Origin: Spirosoma arboris
GTDB lineage: Bacteria; Bacteroidota; Bacteroidia; Cytophagales; Spirosomataceae
Direction of reading: 5' to 3'
NCBI RefSeq assembly: GCF_009754945.1
Contig: NZ_WPIN01000005.1
Location: 186,001 to 250,000, forward strand
Length of the DNA stretch: 64,000 nt
Shown: positions 1 to 7,432 of the stretch, piece after piece
Numbering within the stretch: the first letter of the stretch is position 1
Layout of the letters: the number at the start of each line of letters is the position of its first letter
Notes under the pieces: model-generated
Seen by the model: the letters and a program-made list of their open reading frames with translations, nothing else
Databases searched by the model: none
Told to the model about the DNA's origin: nothing
Position numbers and translations under genes: made by a program

Positions 1-242
1 AATCCCTGCACGAAAATGAAAAATGTGATCAGGATATAAAGGGTATACAACGCATAGCTCACAAACATGGAAGCCCAGTAGAAACCTGGTTCGGGCATGA
101 AGTTTTCGCCACAATGAGGGCAATGTTCATGCATTTTATCGAAGTTTTTACTGAAGGCACTATTGCTTACGAAGAAGTCACCTTGATGACACCGGGGGCA
201 TTTATTGAAAACGACGCTGTATAATCGGCTGTTGGTTGACAT
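1..242 (-). CDS. DUF983 family membrane protein, C-terminal part cut by window edge
   Basis: The minus strand is open from an ATG at 242 to the window edge, giving about 80 residues. Two CxxC pairs are visible (KCPRCHQGDF near residue 14 and HCPHCGENF near residue 40), followed by a hydrophobic helix starting around residue 55. This zinc-ribbon plus membrane-helix layout is that of the DUF983 family, small inner-membrane proteins of unknown function common in Bacteroidota. The end of the gene lies outside the window, so length and neighbours on that side are unknown. Confident of the reading frame and family resemblance; function unknown. Confidence 0.8.
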   Translation of the reverse strand, partial: MSTNSRLYSVVFNKCPRCHQGDFFVSNSAFSKNFDKMHEHCPHCGENFMPEPGFYWASMFVSYALYTLYILITFFIFVQG

Positions 243-369
243 GGCTTAGGAGCAAGTACGCAGACAGATTTGTCTGAAAGTTGGCTGTTGCTCAGGCAGT
301 TTTTACGTGACAAAGGTAGCAGACCGCCAACGCCACTGAAAAGACAAACCAAGCCATGTATGGTACAAA

Positions 370-1239
370 TCAACGATTAGCGACTAGCAACTGCCGAAAT
401 TCGGCGGGTGTCTGCCCAGTTATTTTTTTGAAAAATCGTACGAAGTAAGACGGGTCGTCGAATCCTAGCTGGAAACCAATTTCCTTAACAGATTGAGCCG
501 TATGTGTTAATAGTCGTTGTGCTTCAATAACGATACGCTCATGCAGCAGTTGGCTGGCCGTTTTACCCAGAACTTTCTTGCAGATATGGTTGAGGTAATT
601 CGGTGTCAGGCTGAGTTGGTCGGCATAGGCGCTCACCTCCCGAACGGTCAGAAACTGGTTTTCGATCAACTCTTCATAATCGCGTATCCGATCGTAGAGG
701 TTCGTGTCAGTACCAACCCATTGCTGATTATAGAGTCGATTAGCGTTCTCTAGTAGGATATGCACAAACGAGAGAAATACATCGGCCCGGTTGAGCTGCT
801 GCTTTTCATACTCATTATAGGCATACGTAAACAGATCGTTGAATAGTGGTACTTGATCAGTTACTTCCAATAATGGCTGGTGCTGATGCGAATGAAAAAA
901 GGGATACTGATACAATCGATTGCCAAATCGCCCACGAAAGAAATTAGCATCAAAAAACAGATTATAGCCCTGAATATCGGGGGACAATTTCCAGCTATGC
1001 ACCTGACCTGGTGTAAGAAAATAAAGCTGGGACGCACCAATCTGGTAGGTTCTAAAGTCGATCGTATGGGTGCCACTTCCCTGCACAATCCACATTAACA
1101 GGTAAAACGTATGCGAATGCGGATTGTCTATTCCTTTAAACTCCTGCACTAGTTTCTCCAGCCGGGTCATATAGAAAAGTGCATCCGGTTCATGACGTGG
1201 AAACGACTGAAGTTTATAGACGGGAACAGATAGCGACAT
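370..1239 (-). CDS. AraC family transcriptional regulator
   Basis: A 289-residue protein with an N-terminal cupin-like sensor (about residues 20-150, containing NPHSHTFYLLMWIVQG and the LTPGQVHSW loop) and a C-terminal double helix-turn-helix of the AraC type (about residues 190-285, ending GFDDPSYFVRFFKKITGQTP). Such proteins bind a small ligand and switch transcription of nearby genes. It lies downstream of the SDR gene on the same strand, 82 bp away, with a strong hairpin in the gap ending 8 nt before its ATG. The ligand cannot be read from the sequence. The family call is firm; targets are not known. Confidence 0.93.
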   Translation of the reverse strand: MSLSVPVYKLQSFPRHEPDALFYMTRLEKLVQEFKGIDNPHSHTFYLLMWIVQGSGTHTIDFRTYQIGASQLYFLTPGQVHSWKLSPDIQGYNLFFDANFFRGRFGNRLYQYPFFHSHQHQPLLEVTDQVPLFNDLFTYAYNEYEKQQLNRADVFLSFVHILLENANRLYNQQWVGTDTNLYDRIRDYEELIENQFLTVREVSAYADQLSLTPNYLNHICKKVLGKTASQLLHERIVIEAQRLLTHTAQSVKEIGFQLGFDDPSYFVRFFKKITGQTPAEFRQLLVANR

Positions 1240-1247
1240 AAGAATAA

Positions 1248-1281
1248 GAGTGCTAATCCAGGCTCGTTGAAATTAGCACTC
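1248..1281 (-). promoter_or_regulatory. 10-bp hairpin just before the AraC start codon
   Basis: GAGTGCTAAT at 1248-1257 and its exact reverse complement at 1272-1281 enclose a 14-nt loop. In the transcript of the minus strand the hairpin ends 8 nt before the AraC ATG and is followed by TTATTCTT. It could terminate the SDR transcript or mask the ribosome site of the AraC gene. The half-sites resemble those of CIRCE but stand in the opposite order. Confidence 0.6.
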
Positions 1282-1321
1282 AATAATAATCACTTACCCA
1301 GTCATTTACTAGGCCATGTAT

Positions 1322-2059
1322 TTAGGCATTCATGGCCGCTAAAGCACCGGACGGTGACGAAAGCGACAAAGCGTAAATCTGAGCGGTGTTGCCAACGTGA
1401 ATTTCGTATTCATCGTTTTCCAGCGCAGTCAACAAATCATCGGCAACCACCGAGGGAGCAATTCCATTTTCACCACCAATAGCCTGCGAAAAGTCGGTGT
1501 TGACTAATGGAGGCATAAGTTCAAAAACTTTAGTCGTTGTGCTTCTTTCCAGCGTGATGCGCAACGATTGTGTGTAGGAATGTAAAGCTGCCTTACTGGC
1601 TGCATAGGTAGGCAATCTATGGCTGGGCGCAAACGCTACGATAGACGATACATTAACAATAGCCGATTCTTCCTGCTTGCTTAACAAAGGCGCTAGTTTT
1701 TCGGTAAGTCGGATAATGGAAAGGTAATTGGTAAGCATTTCTTCACGCGCATTTTCAAACGCATTTTCCTGAGCCACCAGTTTATAGTAAAACGCATTTC
1801 CGGCATTGTTGATCAGAATATTCAGATCAGGGAATTCAGCATACAGTTGGTCAACCAAACGATTTACATCGTCCTCCTGCGTGACATCACAGGCAATAGC
1901 CGTCACGTTTTTCAGTTGTGCAGCCGCTTTTTGAAGCCGATCTTCATTTCTGCCCGTAATAATTACATGATTGCCTTTCTGATCGAACAGCTTTGCAATT
2001 TCAAAGCCAATGCCTGCACTTCCGCCGGTAATCAGGACGGTGTTTTGAGTTGTTTTCAT
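1322..2059 (-). CDS. Short-chain dehydrogenase/reductase (DltE-like)
   Basis: A 245-residue classical SDR. The NAD(P)-binding glycine motif TGGSAGIG is at residues 11-18, NNAG near 84-87, and the catalytic residues are S139, Y152 and K156 (YAASK). The length fits the family, and the N-terminus resembles DltE-type reductases. The substrate is unknown. It lies 117 bp after the TetR gene on the same strand. A palindrome at 2146-2157 in its promoter matches the one in the tetR/fabF intergenic region, so it is probably under the control of that TetR protein. Confidence 0.92.
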   Translation of the reverse strand: MKTTQNTVLITGGSAGIGFEIAKLFDQKGNHVIITGRNEDRLQKAAAQLKNVTAIACDVTQEDDVNRLVDQLYAEFPDLNILINNAGNAFYYKLVAQENAFENAREEMLTNYLSIIRLTEKLAPLLSKQEESAIVNVSSIVAFAPSHRLPTYAASKAALHSYTQSLRITLERSTTTKVFELMPPLVNTDFSQAIGGENGIAPSVVADDLLTALENDEYEIHVGNTAQIYALSLSSPSGALAAMNA

Positions 2060-2145
2060 TTGTTTTGACCGTATAAATGAGTTGATAACGGTTTGCAGAA
2101 TCCGATTCAGGGATTAGTTCGCATACAAACCAGTTGCCAATAAAA

Positions 2146-2157
2146 TACCGATCAGTA
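2146..2157. promoter_or_regulatory. Putative TetR operator, SDR promoter copy
   Basis: TACCGATCAGTA, a near-palindrome followed by a T-tract. It matches the site at 2789-2800 (TACCAATTAGTA) at 10 of 12 positions; the two differences are symmetric (A-T in one copy, G-C in the other), so the dyad is kept. The flanking A and TTTTT are also shared. Inferred to be bound by the TetR protein encoded between the two sites. Confidence 0.6.
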
Positions 2158-2175
2158 TTTTTTAGTTCAAAATTT

Positions 2176-2778
2176 TTAGGTTTTTATTTGCGTAATCAGC
2201 AATTCCACCGTCTTCAGAATTTTAACCAGACTGGTTGGGTCGTTGGTTACTTTAGCAATCATAATCCCGCCTTCAATCAGGGCGATCATCGAGAGGGCCG
2301 TTTGTTCAGGCGCTACGTCTGTTTTAAATTCACCAGCGGCTATACCTCCTCGAAGCAAATCAATCAGTCGTTTCTTCCAGGCCAGGATCGCTTTAGCAGC
2401 TTTATCTTTCAGCAGGTTATTCGTATCATCGGCGTCAATAGCCGTATTTAAAATTGGGCAGCCACCTTCTGGAAACGGGCTTCCGGTAAAACTATGGTAA
2501 ATCTGTACGTAAACGAGCAGCTTCTTGTGGAACGAAGTCTCCTGATCAAGCCGTTGTTGAACTGCCCGGTTAATTTTCAAAAGATTATAATCAAAACAGG
2601 CCAGGGCTACTTCTTCTTTACTCTCAAAATTCCCATAAATGCTCCCCTTGGTCAACCCAGTGGCCTCGGTTAGGTCAGATAAGGACGTTCCAGCATAGCC
2701 TTTTGTATTGAAAATACCAGCCGTTGTTTCAATAATAAACTGGCGGGTTCGCTCTGCTTTCGACAAATCATTTTTCAT
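2176..2778 (-). CDS. TetR family transcriptional repressor
   Basis: About 200 residues, beginning MKNDLSKAERTRQF. The N-terminal helix-turn-helix (GYAGTSLSDLTEATGLTKGSIYGNFESKEE) is typical of TetR; the C-terminal half is a helical ligand-binding domain containing FPEGGCPILNTA. I chose the ATG at 2778 because the TetR fold starts there; an earlier in-frame ATG would add 16 residues reaching back into the promoter. A Bacteroidetes -7 box ends only 4 nt before this ATG, so the mRNA may be leaderless. It is divergent from the ketosynthase gene and upstream of the SDR; both promoters carry the same palindrome. The ligand is unknown. Confidence 0.92.
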   Translation of the reverse strand: MKNDLSKAERTRQFIIETTAGIFNTKGYAGTSLSDLTEATGLTKGSIYGNFESKEEVALACFDYNLLKINRAVQQRLDQETSFHKKLLVYVQIYHSFTGSPFPEGGCPILNTAIDADDTNNLLKDKAAKAILAWKKRLIDLLRGGIAAGEFKTDVAPEQTALSMIALIEGGIMIAKVTNDPTSLVKILKTVELLITQIKT

Positions 2779-2782
2779 ACTA

Positions 2783-2790
2783 CAAATATA
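2783..2790 (-). promoter_or_regulatory. -7 box of the first tetR promoter
   Basis: TATATTTG on the minus strand matches the Bacteroidetes TAnnTTTG element. Only 4 nt separate it from the ATG at 2778, which places the expected transcription start at or next to the start codon. Confidence 0.65.
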
Positions 2791-2800
2791 CCAATTAGTA
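2789..2800. promoter_or_regulatory. Putative TetR operator in the tetR/fabF divergent promoter
   Basis: TACCAATTAGTA overlaps the end of the tetR -7 box and sits about 12 bp upstream of the fabF -7 box, within its spacer or -33 region. A bound repressor would cover both divergent promoters. See the matching site at 2146-2157. Confidence 0.62.
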
Positions 2801-2811
2801 TTTTTATTTAG

Positions 2812-2819
2812 TACCTTTG
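2812..2819 (+). promoter_or_regulatory. -7 box of the ketosynthase promoter
   Basis: TACCTTTG matches TAnnTTTG on the plus strand, about 80 nt before the chosen ATG at 2902. No clear -33 TTTG is seen; the putative operator lies where it would be expected. Confidence 0.6.
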
Positions 2820-2901
2820 CCTGCATTTTTTCGCACTGATCCGTAATTGGCTCTAGTTGGAATACTGATTGGATCAGTTACTTATTTTAGCATCAACTAC
2901 A

Positions 2902-4146
2902 ATGTTACACCGAGTTGTTATTACTGGCATTGGTGCATTGACCCCTGTGGGCAATGACATTCCGACGTTCTGGGAGAATATAGTAGCCGGGCGAAGTGGG
3001 GCTGCCACAATTACCCACTTTGATGCGTCTTTGTTCAGGACGCAATTTGCCTCCGAACTCAAAAATTACAATGCTTCGTCCTATTTAAGTCACTCCGACA
3101 TCAAACGAACTGATCCGTTTACGCAATACGCCTTGATTGCTTCCGATCAGGCCATTAAGGATTCGGGTTTTGATTTGGCTCAGATGGACCCTTTCGATGT
3201 AGGCGTCATCTGGGGATCTGGGCAGGGTGGCATGGAAACATTTGAACAACAGGTAACCGAGTATGTGCAGGGCAATGGCCAGCCTCGTTTTAGCCCGTTC
3301 TTCGTGCCCAAACTCATTGTCAATATGGCATCAGGCATGATTTCGATCCGAAATGGCTACATGGGCATTAACTACACGACGGTTTCGGCCTGTGCTACGT
3401 CGAACACTGCCATCATGGACGCATTCACCTACATCCGACTGGGAAAGGCTAAAATAATTATAACCGGCGGCTCCGAAGCACCCATTACACCAGCTTCGTT
3501 TGGCGGATTCAGTGCATTGAAGGCCATGTCGACCCGCAATGATGACCCAGCTACGGCTTCGCGCCCTTTTGATGTTCATCGGGATGGGTTCGTAATGGCC
3601 GAAGGAGCTGGTGCATTGGTGTTGGAAGAGTACGAACATGCCGTAAAACGGGGAGCAACTATTTACGGCGAAATTACAGGGGCGGCCATGACTGCCGATG
3701 CCTATCACATGACTGCTACGCACCCGGAAGGCTTAGGAGCCGCTAAAGCCATGCAGCTTGCGCTGGAAGAAGCTGGGCTGACCATTGCCGATGTCGACTA
3801 CCTGAATACGCACGCTACATCAACGTCGGTCGGTGATTTATCTGAAATAAAGGCCGTTGCAAAGCTTACCGGGACCGGGAAAACAAAACTACAGATCAGT
3901 GCAACCAAGTCGATAACAGGTCATTTGCTGGGAGCCGCCGGCGCCATTGAAGCGATCATTTGCCTGCTATCCATGCGTGACAACGTCATTCCCCCCACGA
4001 TCAACACCACCGAACTCGACCCGGCAATTCCTAAAAACTTATCCATTGTTTTACAGGAAACTATCCCTGCCGATGTCAGGACGACGATGAGTAATACGTT
4101 TGGTTTCGGAGGCCACAATGGCACGGTTATTTTTCAGAAGGTGTAG
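2902..4146 (+). CDS. fabF: Beta-ketoacyl-ACP synthase II (FabF type)
   Basis: A 414-residue condensing enzyme that elongates acyl-ACP with malonyl-ACP. The catalytic triad is present: Cys164 in SACATSNTA, His in NTHATST and His in KSITGHLLGAAGA, with the C-terminal FGFGGHNG loop. I chose the ATG at 2902 because MLHRVVITGIG matches the usual FabF start; an ATG at 2869 would add 11 residues. It stands alone, without acpP or other fab genes, and is divergent from a TetR repressor, so it is more likely a regulated paralogue than the housekeeping enzyme. Followed by a strong hairpin. Confidence 0.9.
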   Translation: MLHRVVITGIGALTPVGNDIPTFWENIVAGRSGAATITHFDASLFRTQFASELKNYNASSYLSHSDIKRTDPFTQYALIASDQAIKDSGFDLAQMDPFDVGVIWGSGQGGMETFEQQVTEYVQGNGQPRFSPFFVPKLIVNMASGMISIRNGYMGINYTTVSACATSNTAIMDAFTYIRLGKAKIIITGGSEAPITPASFGGFSALKAMSTRNDDPATASRPFDVHRDGFVMAEGAGALVLEEYEHAVKRGATIYGEITGAAMTADAYHMTATHPEGLGAAKAMQLALEEAGLTIADVDYLNTHATSTSVGDLSEIKAVAKLTGTGKTKLQISATKSITGHLLGAAGAIEAIICLLSMRDNVIPPTINTTELDPAIPKNLSIVLQETIPADVRTTMSNTFGFGGHNGTVIFQKV

Positions 4147-4174
4147 CGAATCAGGCTACTTTCATTTATGCGCC

Positions 4175-4213
4175 CCTTTGTTCTCGCTTGGCAAAGCCAA
4201 GCGAGAACAAAGG
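4175..4213. terminator. 18-bp perfect hairpin after fabF
   Basis: An 18-bp perfect inverted repeat (CCTTTGTTCTCGCTTGGC and its complement) with an AAA loop, 29 bp after the fabF stop. It lacks a T-tract on the plus strand, so it may end or stabilise the transcript rather than act as a classic intrinsic terminator. Confidence 0.6.
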
Positions 4214-4293
4214 AACAAAAACAACAAGGTAAGTCTCTCCGAGAGAGTAGGTAAGACCAGGAAACGTTTTTTTACTAAAACGAAACCTTCCTC

Positions 4294-6336
4294 ATGAATA
4301 GGTCGAAATCTGTTCTACTCACCTGCGTTATTGTTTGCCTGTTGGCTCTCTTTACGGGCTCAATAACCCAGGCCCGTATCGTCCGAATTGAGATTACCAG
4401 TACGAAATCACCAACGTTTGATGGGAAGGTTTTTGGGCAGATTGGTGCTTATGAAAAACTTCGTGGAAAGGCTTATGGCGAACTTGATCCGACCAATCCA
4501 CAAAACGCGCTCATCACCGATATCCGGCTGGCTCCCCGCAATGCAAAGGGAATGGTTGAGTATGCAATGGACATCTATATCCTCAAGCCCATCGACCTGA
4601 ATAAAGGAAATCATAAACTCTTTCTGGAGGTCAATAATCGGGGAGGCAAACTCTTTGGTGGCTTTAACAAGAGTAGTGGTGGCAATGATCCTACCACTGC
4701 CGCTCAAGTCGGTGACGGTTTTCTGATGAGCCAAGGGTATACAATTGCCTGGAATGGCTGGGACCCATCGGCAGCTGCGGCCAATAATAACCTGACGATC
4801 AATCTGCCCATAGCCAAAAACAAAGATGGCTCGCCCATTACCGGTCCATCTTATGAATACATTGTGTACGACAATGCAGGGTCAGTGAGTCATACCCTCG
4901 CCTACCCTGCCGCAGTCGTAACGAAAGCCCAGGCAACGCTCACGGTACGTGATCATCTTCAGGATTCGCCTATGGTTATTGCAGCTGATGGCTGGGAATA
5001 CGTGAATGAGCGTACGATTCGGTTGCTCCCCGCCGGAACGCCCTTTCGGAAGAGTGCTATTTATGAGTTCAGCTATACAGCCCGCGATCCAATGGTTGCC
5101 GGAATTGGACTGGCCGCTACCCGCGATTTCGTTTCGTTCCTACGCTATGCTACCGCCGATGACGTTGGCAATCCGAACCCATTGGCCAATGCTATTCAGT
5201 TTACATTCTCCTTTTCTGTCTCGCAACCAGCGCGCTACCTGAATGATTTTCAGACACTTGGTTTCAATGCCGACGAAAAAGGCAAGCGAGTTCTCGATGG
5301 CATTGAAAACTGGCTGGGTGGTGGCAGCGGTATCGGCCTGAATGTTCGGTTTGCTCAACCGTCACGCACAGAGCGCAATCGACAGAATCATCTATATCCA
5401 GAATCCAGTTTTCCATTTGCCTATCCGATCCTGACTGATCCGCTTACCGGAAAAACAGCAGGTCGCATTGCAGCCTGTTCGGCCAGTAACACCTGTCCTA
5501 AGGTATTCGAGGTGAATTCTGCGAATGAGTATTGGGTAAAAGCGGCTTCGCTCCTGCATACAGACCCGAAAGGGAACGACCTACCCGATCCCGAAAATGT
5601 CCATTTCTTCCTTGTATCTGGTGCCCAACACGGTACAGGCAATGCAGCATCGCGCGGCATGTGTCAGCAACTTCAGAACCCAACGAATGCAGATCCACTC
5701 CTGCGTGCGCTCTTTATTGCGCTGGATAACTGGGTTACAAAGGGTATCGAACCACCCAAAAGTGCAGTACCCCGACAGGCCGATAAAACTGCCGTTGTCG
5801 CTATGCCTAAAGCTGGTTCTCAAACGGGCATAGTTCCACAATCTGCTCTGGGCTGGCCATCCATTCCTGGAGTTACTTATACAGGACTTATCACCACACG
5901 CTACCAACTTGATTTTGGAACTTCCTATAGCCAGGGAATCCTGACAAACTATCCTCCCACCCTCGCCGACCGGCCGGTTTACGTGAATTTTGTTTCCAGA
6001 GTTGATAACGATGGCAATGAAGTGGCTGGCATTCGTTTACCGAACGTAGCGGTTCCAACAGCCACCACCACCGGCTGGGCGTTACGTGGTGCTGGCTTTG
6101 GAGAAAACGAAGGCTGCGAGGGGGCCGGTCAATATATACCATTTAAAACAACCAAAGCCGAACGGGTAGCAACCAACGATCCCCGACTATCGCTAGAGGA
6201 ACGCTATCAAACGCATGATGGCTATGTCCAGGCTGTTACAAATTCAGTCAACAAGTTAGTACAACAACGATTGCTGCTTCCCGAAGATGCTCAGGACTAT
6301 ATAAAAAACGCCGAAGCCAGTAATGTGTTGAAGTAA
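4294..6336 (+). CDS. Secreted alpha/beta-hydrolase domain protein (Abhydrolase_10-like)
   Basis: A 680-residue exported protein with a cleavable signal peptide (hydrophobic residues 8-25, ending TQA). The sequence pattern resembles the alpha/beta-hydrolase domain family known as Abhydrolase_10: early RIEITSTKSPTFDGKVFGQIGAYEKLRG, the SQGYTIAWNGWDP segment, and a C-terminal ATTTGWALRGAGFGENEGC stretch. Members are little-studied putative esterases or lactonases. I cannot place the nucleophile with certainty. It is followed by a repeat element and then another exported hydrolase, so the two may work on the same class of periplasmic substrate. Moderately sure of the family, not of the reaction. 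Confidence 0.78.
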   Translation: MNRSKSVLLTCVIVCLLALFTGSITQARIVRIEITSTKSPTFDGKVFGQIGAYEKLRGKAYGELDPTNPQNALITDIRLAPRNAKGMVEYAMDIYILKPIDLNKGNHKLFLEVNNRGGKLFGGFNKSSGGNDPTTAAQVGDGFLMSQGYTIAWNGWDPSAAAANNNLTINLPIAKNKDGSPITGPSYEYIVYDNAGSVSHTLAYPAAVVTKAQATLTVRDHLQDSPMVIAADGWEYVNERTIRLLPAGTPFRKSAIYEFSYTARDPMVAGIGLAATRDFVSFLRYATADDVGNPNPLANAIQFTFSFSVSQPARYLNDFQTLGFNADEKGKRVLDGIENWLGGGSGIGLNVRFAQPSRTERNRQNHLYPESSFPFAYPILTDPLTGKTAGRIAACSASNTCPKVFEVNSANEYWVKAASLLHTDPKGNDLPDPENVHFFLVSGAQHGTGNAASRGMCQQLQNPTNADPLLRALFIALDNWVTKGIEPPKSAVPRQADKTAVVAMPKAGSQTGIVPQSALGWPSIPGVTYTGLITTRYQLDFGTSYSQGILTNYPPTLADRPVYVNFVSRVDNDGNEVAGIRLPNVAVPTATTTGWALRGAGFGENEGCEGAGQYIPFKTTKAERVATNDPRLSLEERYQTHDGYVQAVTNSVNKLVQQRLLLPEDAQDYIKNAEASNVLK

Positions 6337-6364
6337 TCGCAGTATTATTTCCAAAGAAGTTTTC

Positions 6365-6507
6365 AGCCCACCGCTTTAGCTGTGGGAATCAATTAAAAGG
6401 TGCGTTTATTGGCAACCGTTGAAACGGTTTATCCGTAAAATCGTTGAAACGATTGCCCCACCGAATTCATCAATTTTCGCCTTTACCCACAGCTAAAGCA
6501 GTGGGCT
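6365..6507. repeat. Palindromic repeat element with two inner mini-hairpins
   Basis: Outer arms at 6365-6386 and 6486-6507 are complementary over 22 bp with one mismatch (AGCCCACcGCTTTAGCTGTG and partner). Inside are two short hairpins on the same plan: AACCGTT-GA-AACGGTT at 6414-6429 and AATCGTT-GA-AACGATT at 6439-6454, which differ by a paired C-G to T-A change. It lies between two co-directional hydrolase genes. Probably a small dispersed Bacteroidota repeat rather than a simple terminator. Confidence 0.75.
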
Positions 6508-6520
6508 AAAAACAAATTAC

Positions 6521-7408
6521 ATGAAATACTTATATTCTTTTTTATCGCTGCTTATAGGCATAGTAGTACTCCTTCCCAACCTGTTACTGGCCCAGTCAAC
6601 GCCCGTAGTCGTTCCGCTTTGGCCCAATGGCGCTCCTGGATTTGAGAATCGGCGAAACGAGCCTGAACAGGCAAAAGATTACTGGGTACGCAATATCCAC
6701 AACCCATCCATCACGGTTTATCTACCCCCCAAAGAGAAGGCCACGGGTGCTGCCGTACTCATTTGTCCGGGTGGTGGGCATCGAGAGCTTGTCTTTAATG
6801 CAGAAGGAATTCAGCCAGCGCAGTTTTTGAATAGTATTGGCGTGGCTGCCTTTGTACTGAAGTATCGCCTGAGCCGGGAAGCCAACTCGCCTTATTCGTT
6901 GGATAAGCACCCGCAGGAAGACGCTTATCGTGCCATGCGGCTGGTTCGCAGTAAGGCTGGTGAGTACGGTATCGACCCCAATCGGTTGGGTATGCTGGGT
7001 TTCTCGGCCGGTGGCGAAGTAGTTGCCATGGTAGCCTATGCATCGGGAAAAGGATCACCCAACGCGCCTGATCCGATCGACCGTCTGGATGGAAAACCCA
7101 ATTTTCAAATGCTGATTTATCCGGGTCCGCTGGGCATTCCAGAAACCGTTCCTGCCGATGCGCCACCCGCGTTCATGCTGGCAGCCAATGATGACGTGTG
7201 CTGTTCAGGGCCCGTTGTCAATCTACTTCAGCGTTATAGGGCAGCTAATGTTCCGGTGGAAACGCATATTTATACCCAGGGTAAACATGGATTTAATATG
7301 GGAGATCGCTCTAAATTAAATTCGATCCACACCTGGCCCCAGCGCATGGCCGACTGGATGCGAGACACTAATTTGTTAGAACCAGTAGCCAGCCAATCGA
7401 AGAAGTAA
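6521..7408 (+). CDS. Exported alpha/beta-hydrolase, probable carbohydrate acetyl esterase
   Basis: 295 residues with a signal peptide (residues 1-25, ending LLLAQS). Conserved alpha/beta-hydrolase features: the oxyanion region CPGGGH near residue 83, nucleophile Ser162 in GFSAGG, acidic residue in AANDD near 228, and catalytic His in KHGFNMG near 262. The opening VPLWPNGAPGF is typical of acetylxylan-esterase-like and other sugar esterase proteins in Bacteroidota. It ends 24 bp from the convergent hybrid sensor kinase, whose sensor is a sugar-type binding protein, consistent with a carbohydrate role. Fold certain; substrate inferred. Confidence 0.86.
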   Translation: MKYLYSFLSLLIGIVVLLPNLLLAQSTPVVVPLWPNGAPGFENRRNEPEQAKDYWVRNIHNPSITVYLPPKEKATGAAVLICPGGGHRELVFNAEGIQPAQFLNSIGVAAFVLKYRLSREANSPYSLDKHPQEDAYRAMRLVRSKAGEYGIDPNRLGMLGFSAGGEVVAMVAYASGKGSPNAPDPIDRLDGKPNFQMLIYPGPLGIPETVPADAPPAFMLAANDDVCCSGPVVNLLQRYRAANVPVETHIYTQGKHGFNMGDRSKLNSIHTWPQRMADWMRDTNLLEPVASQSKK

Positions 7409-7432
7409 CATTGGGGGTTTGTTGTACCCACA

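Noticed and set aside
1248..1281. CIRCE (HrcA) heat-shock operator
   Set aside because: Half-sites TTAGCACTC and GAGTGCTAA are present but in reverse order and 16 nt apart; true CIRCE is TTAGCACTC-N9-GAGTGCTAA. No chaperone gene follows.
4175..4213. Insertion sequence end
   Set aside because: The inverted repeat is contiguous with a 3-nt loop and no transposase or second end is present; a hairpin is simpler.
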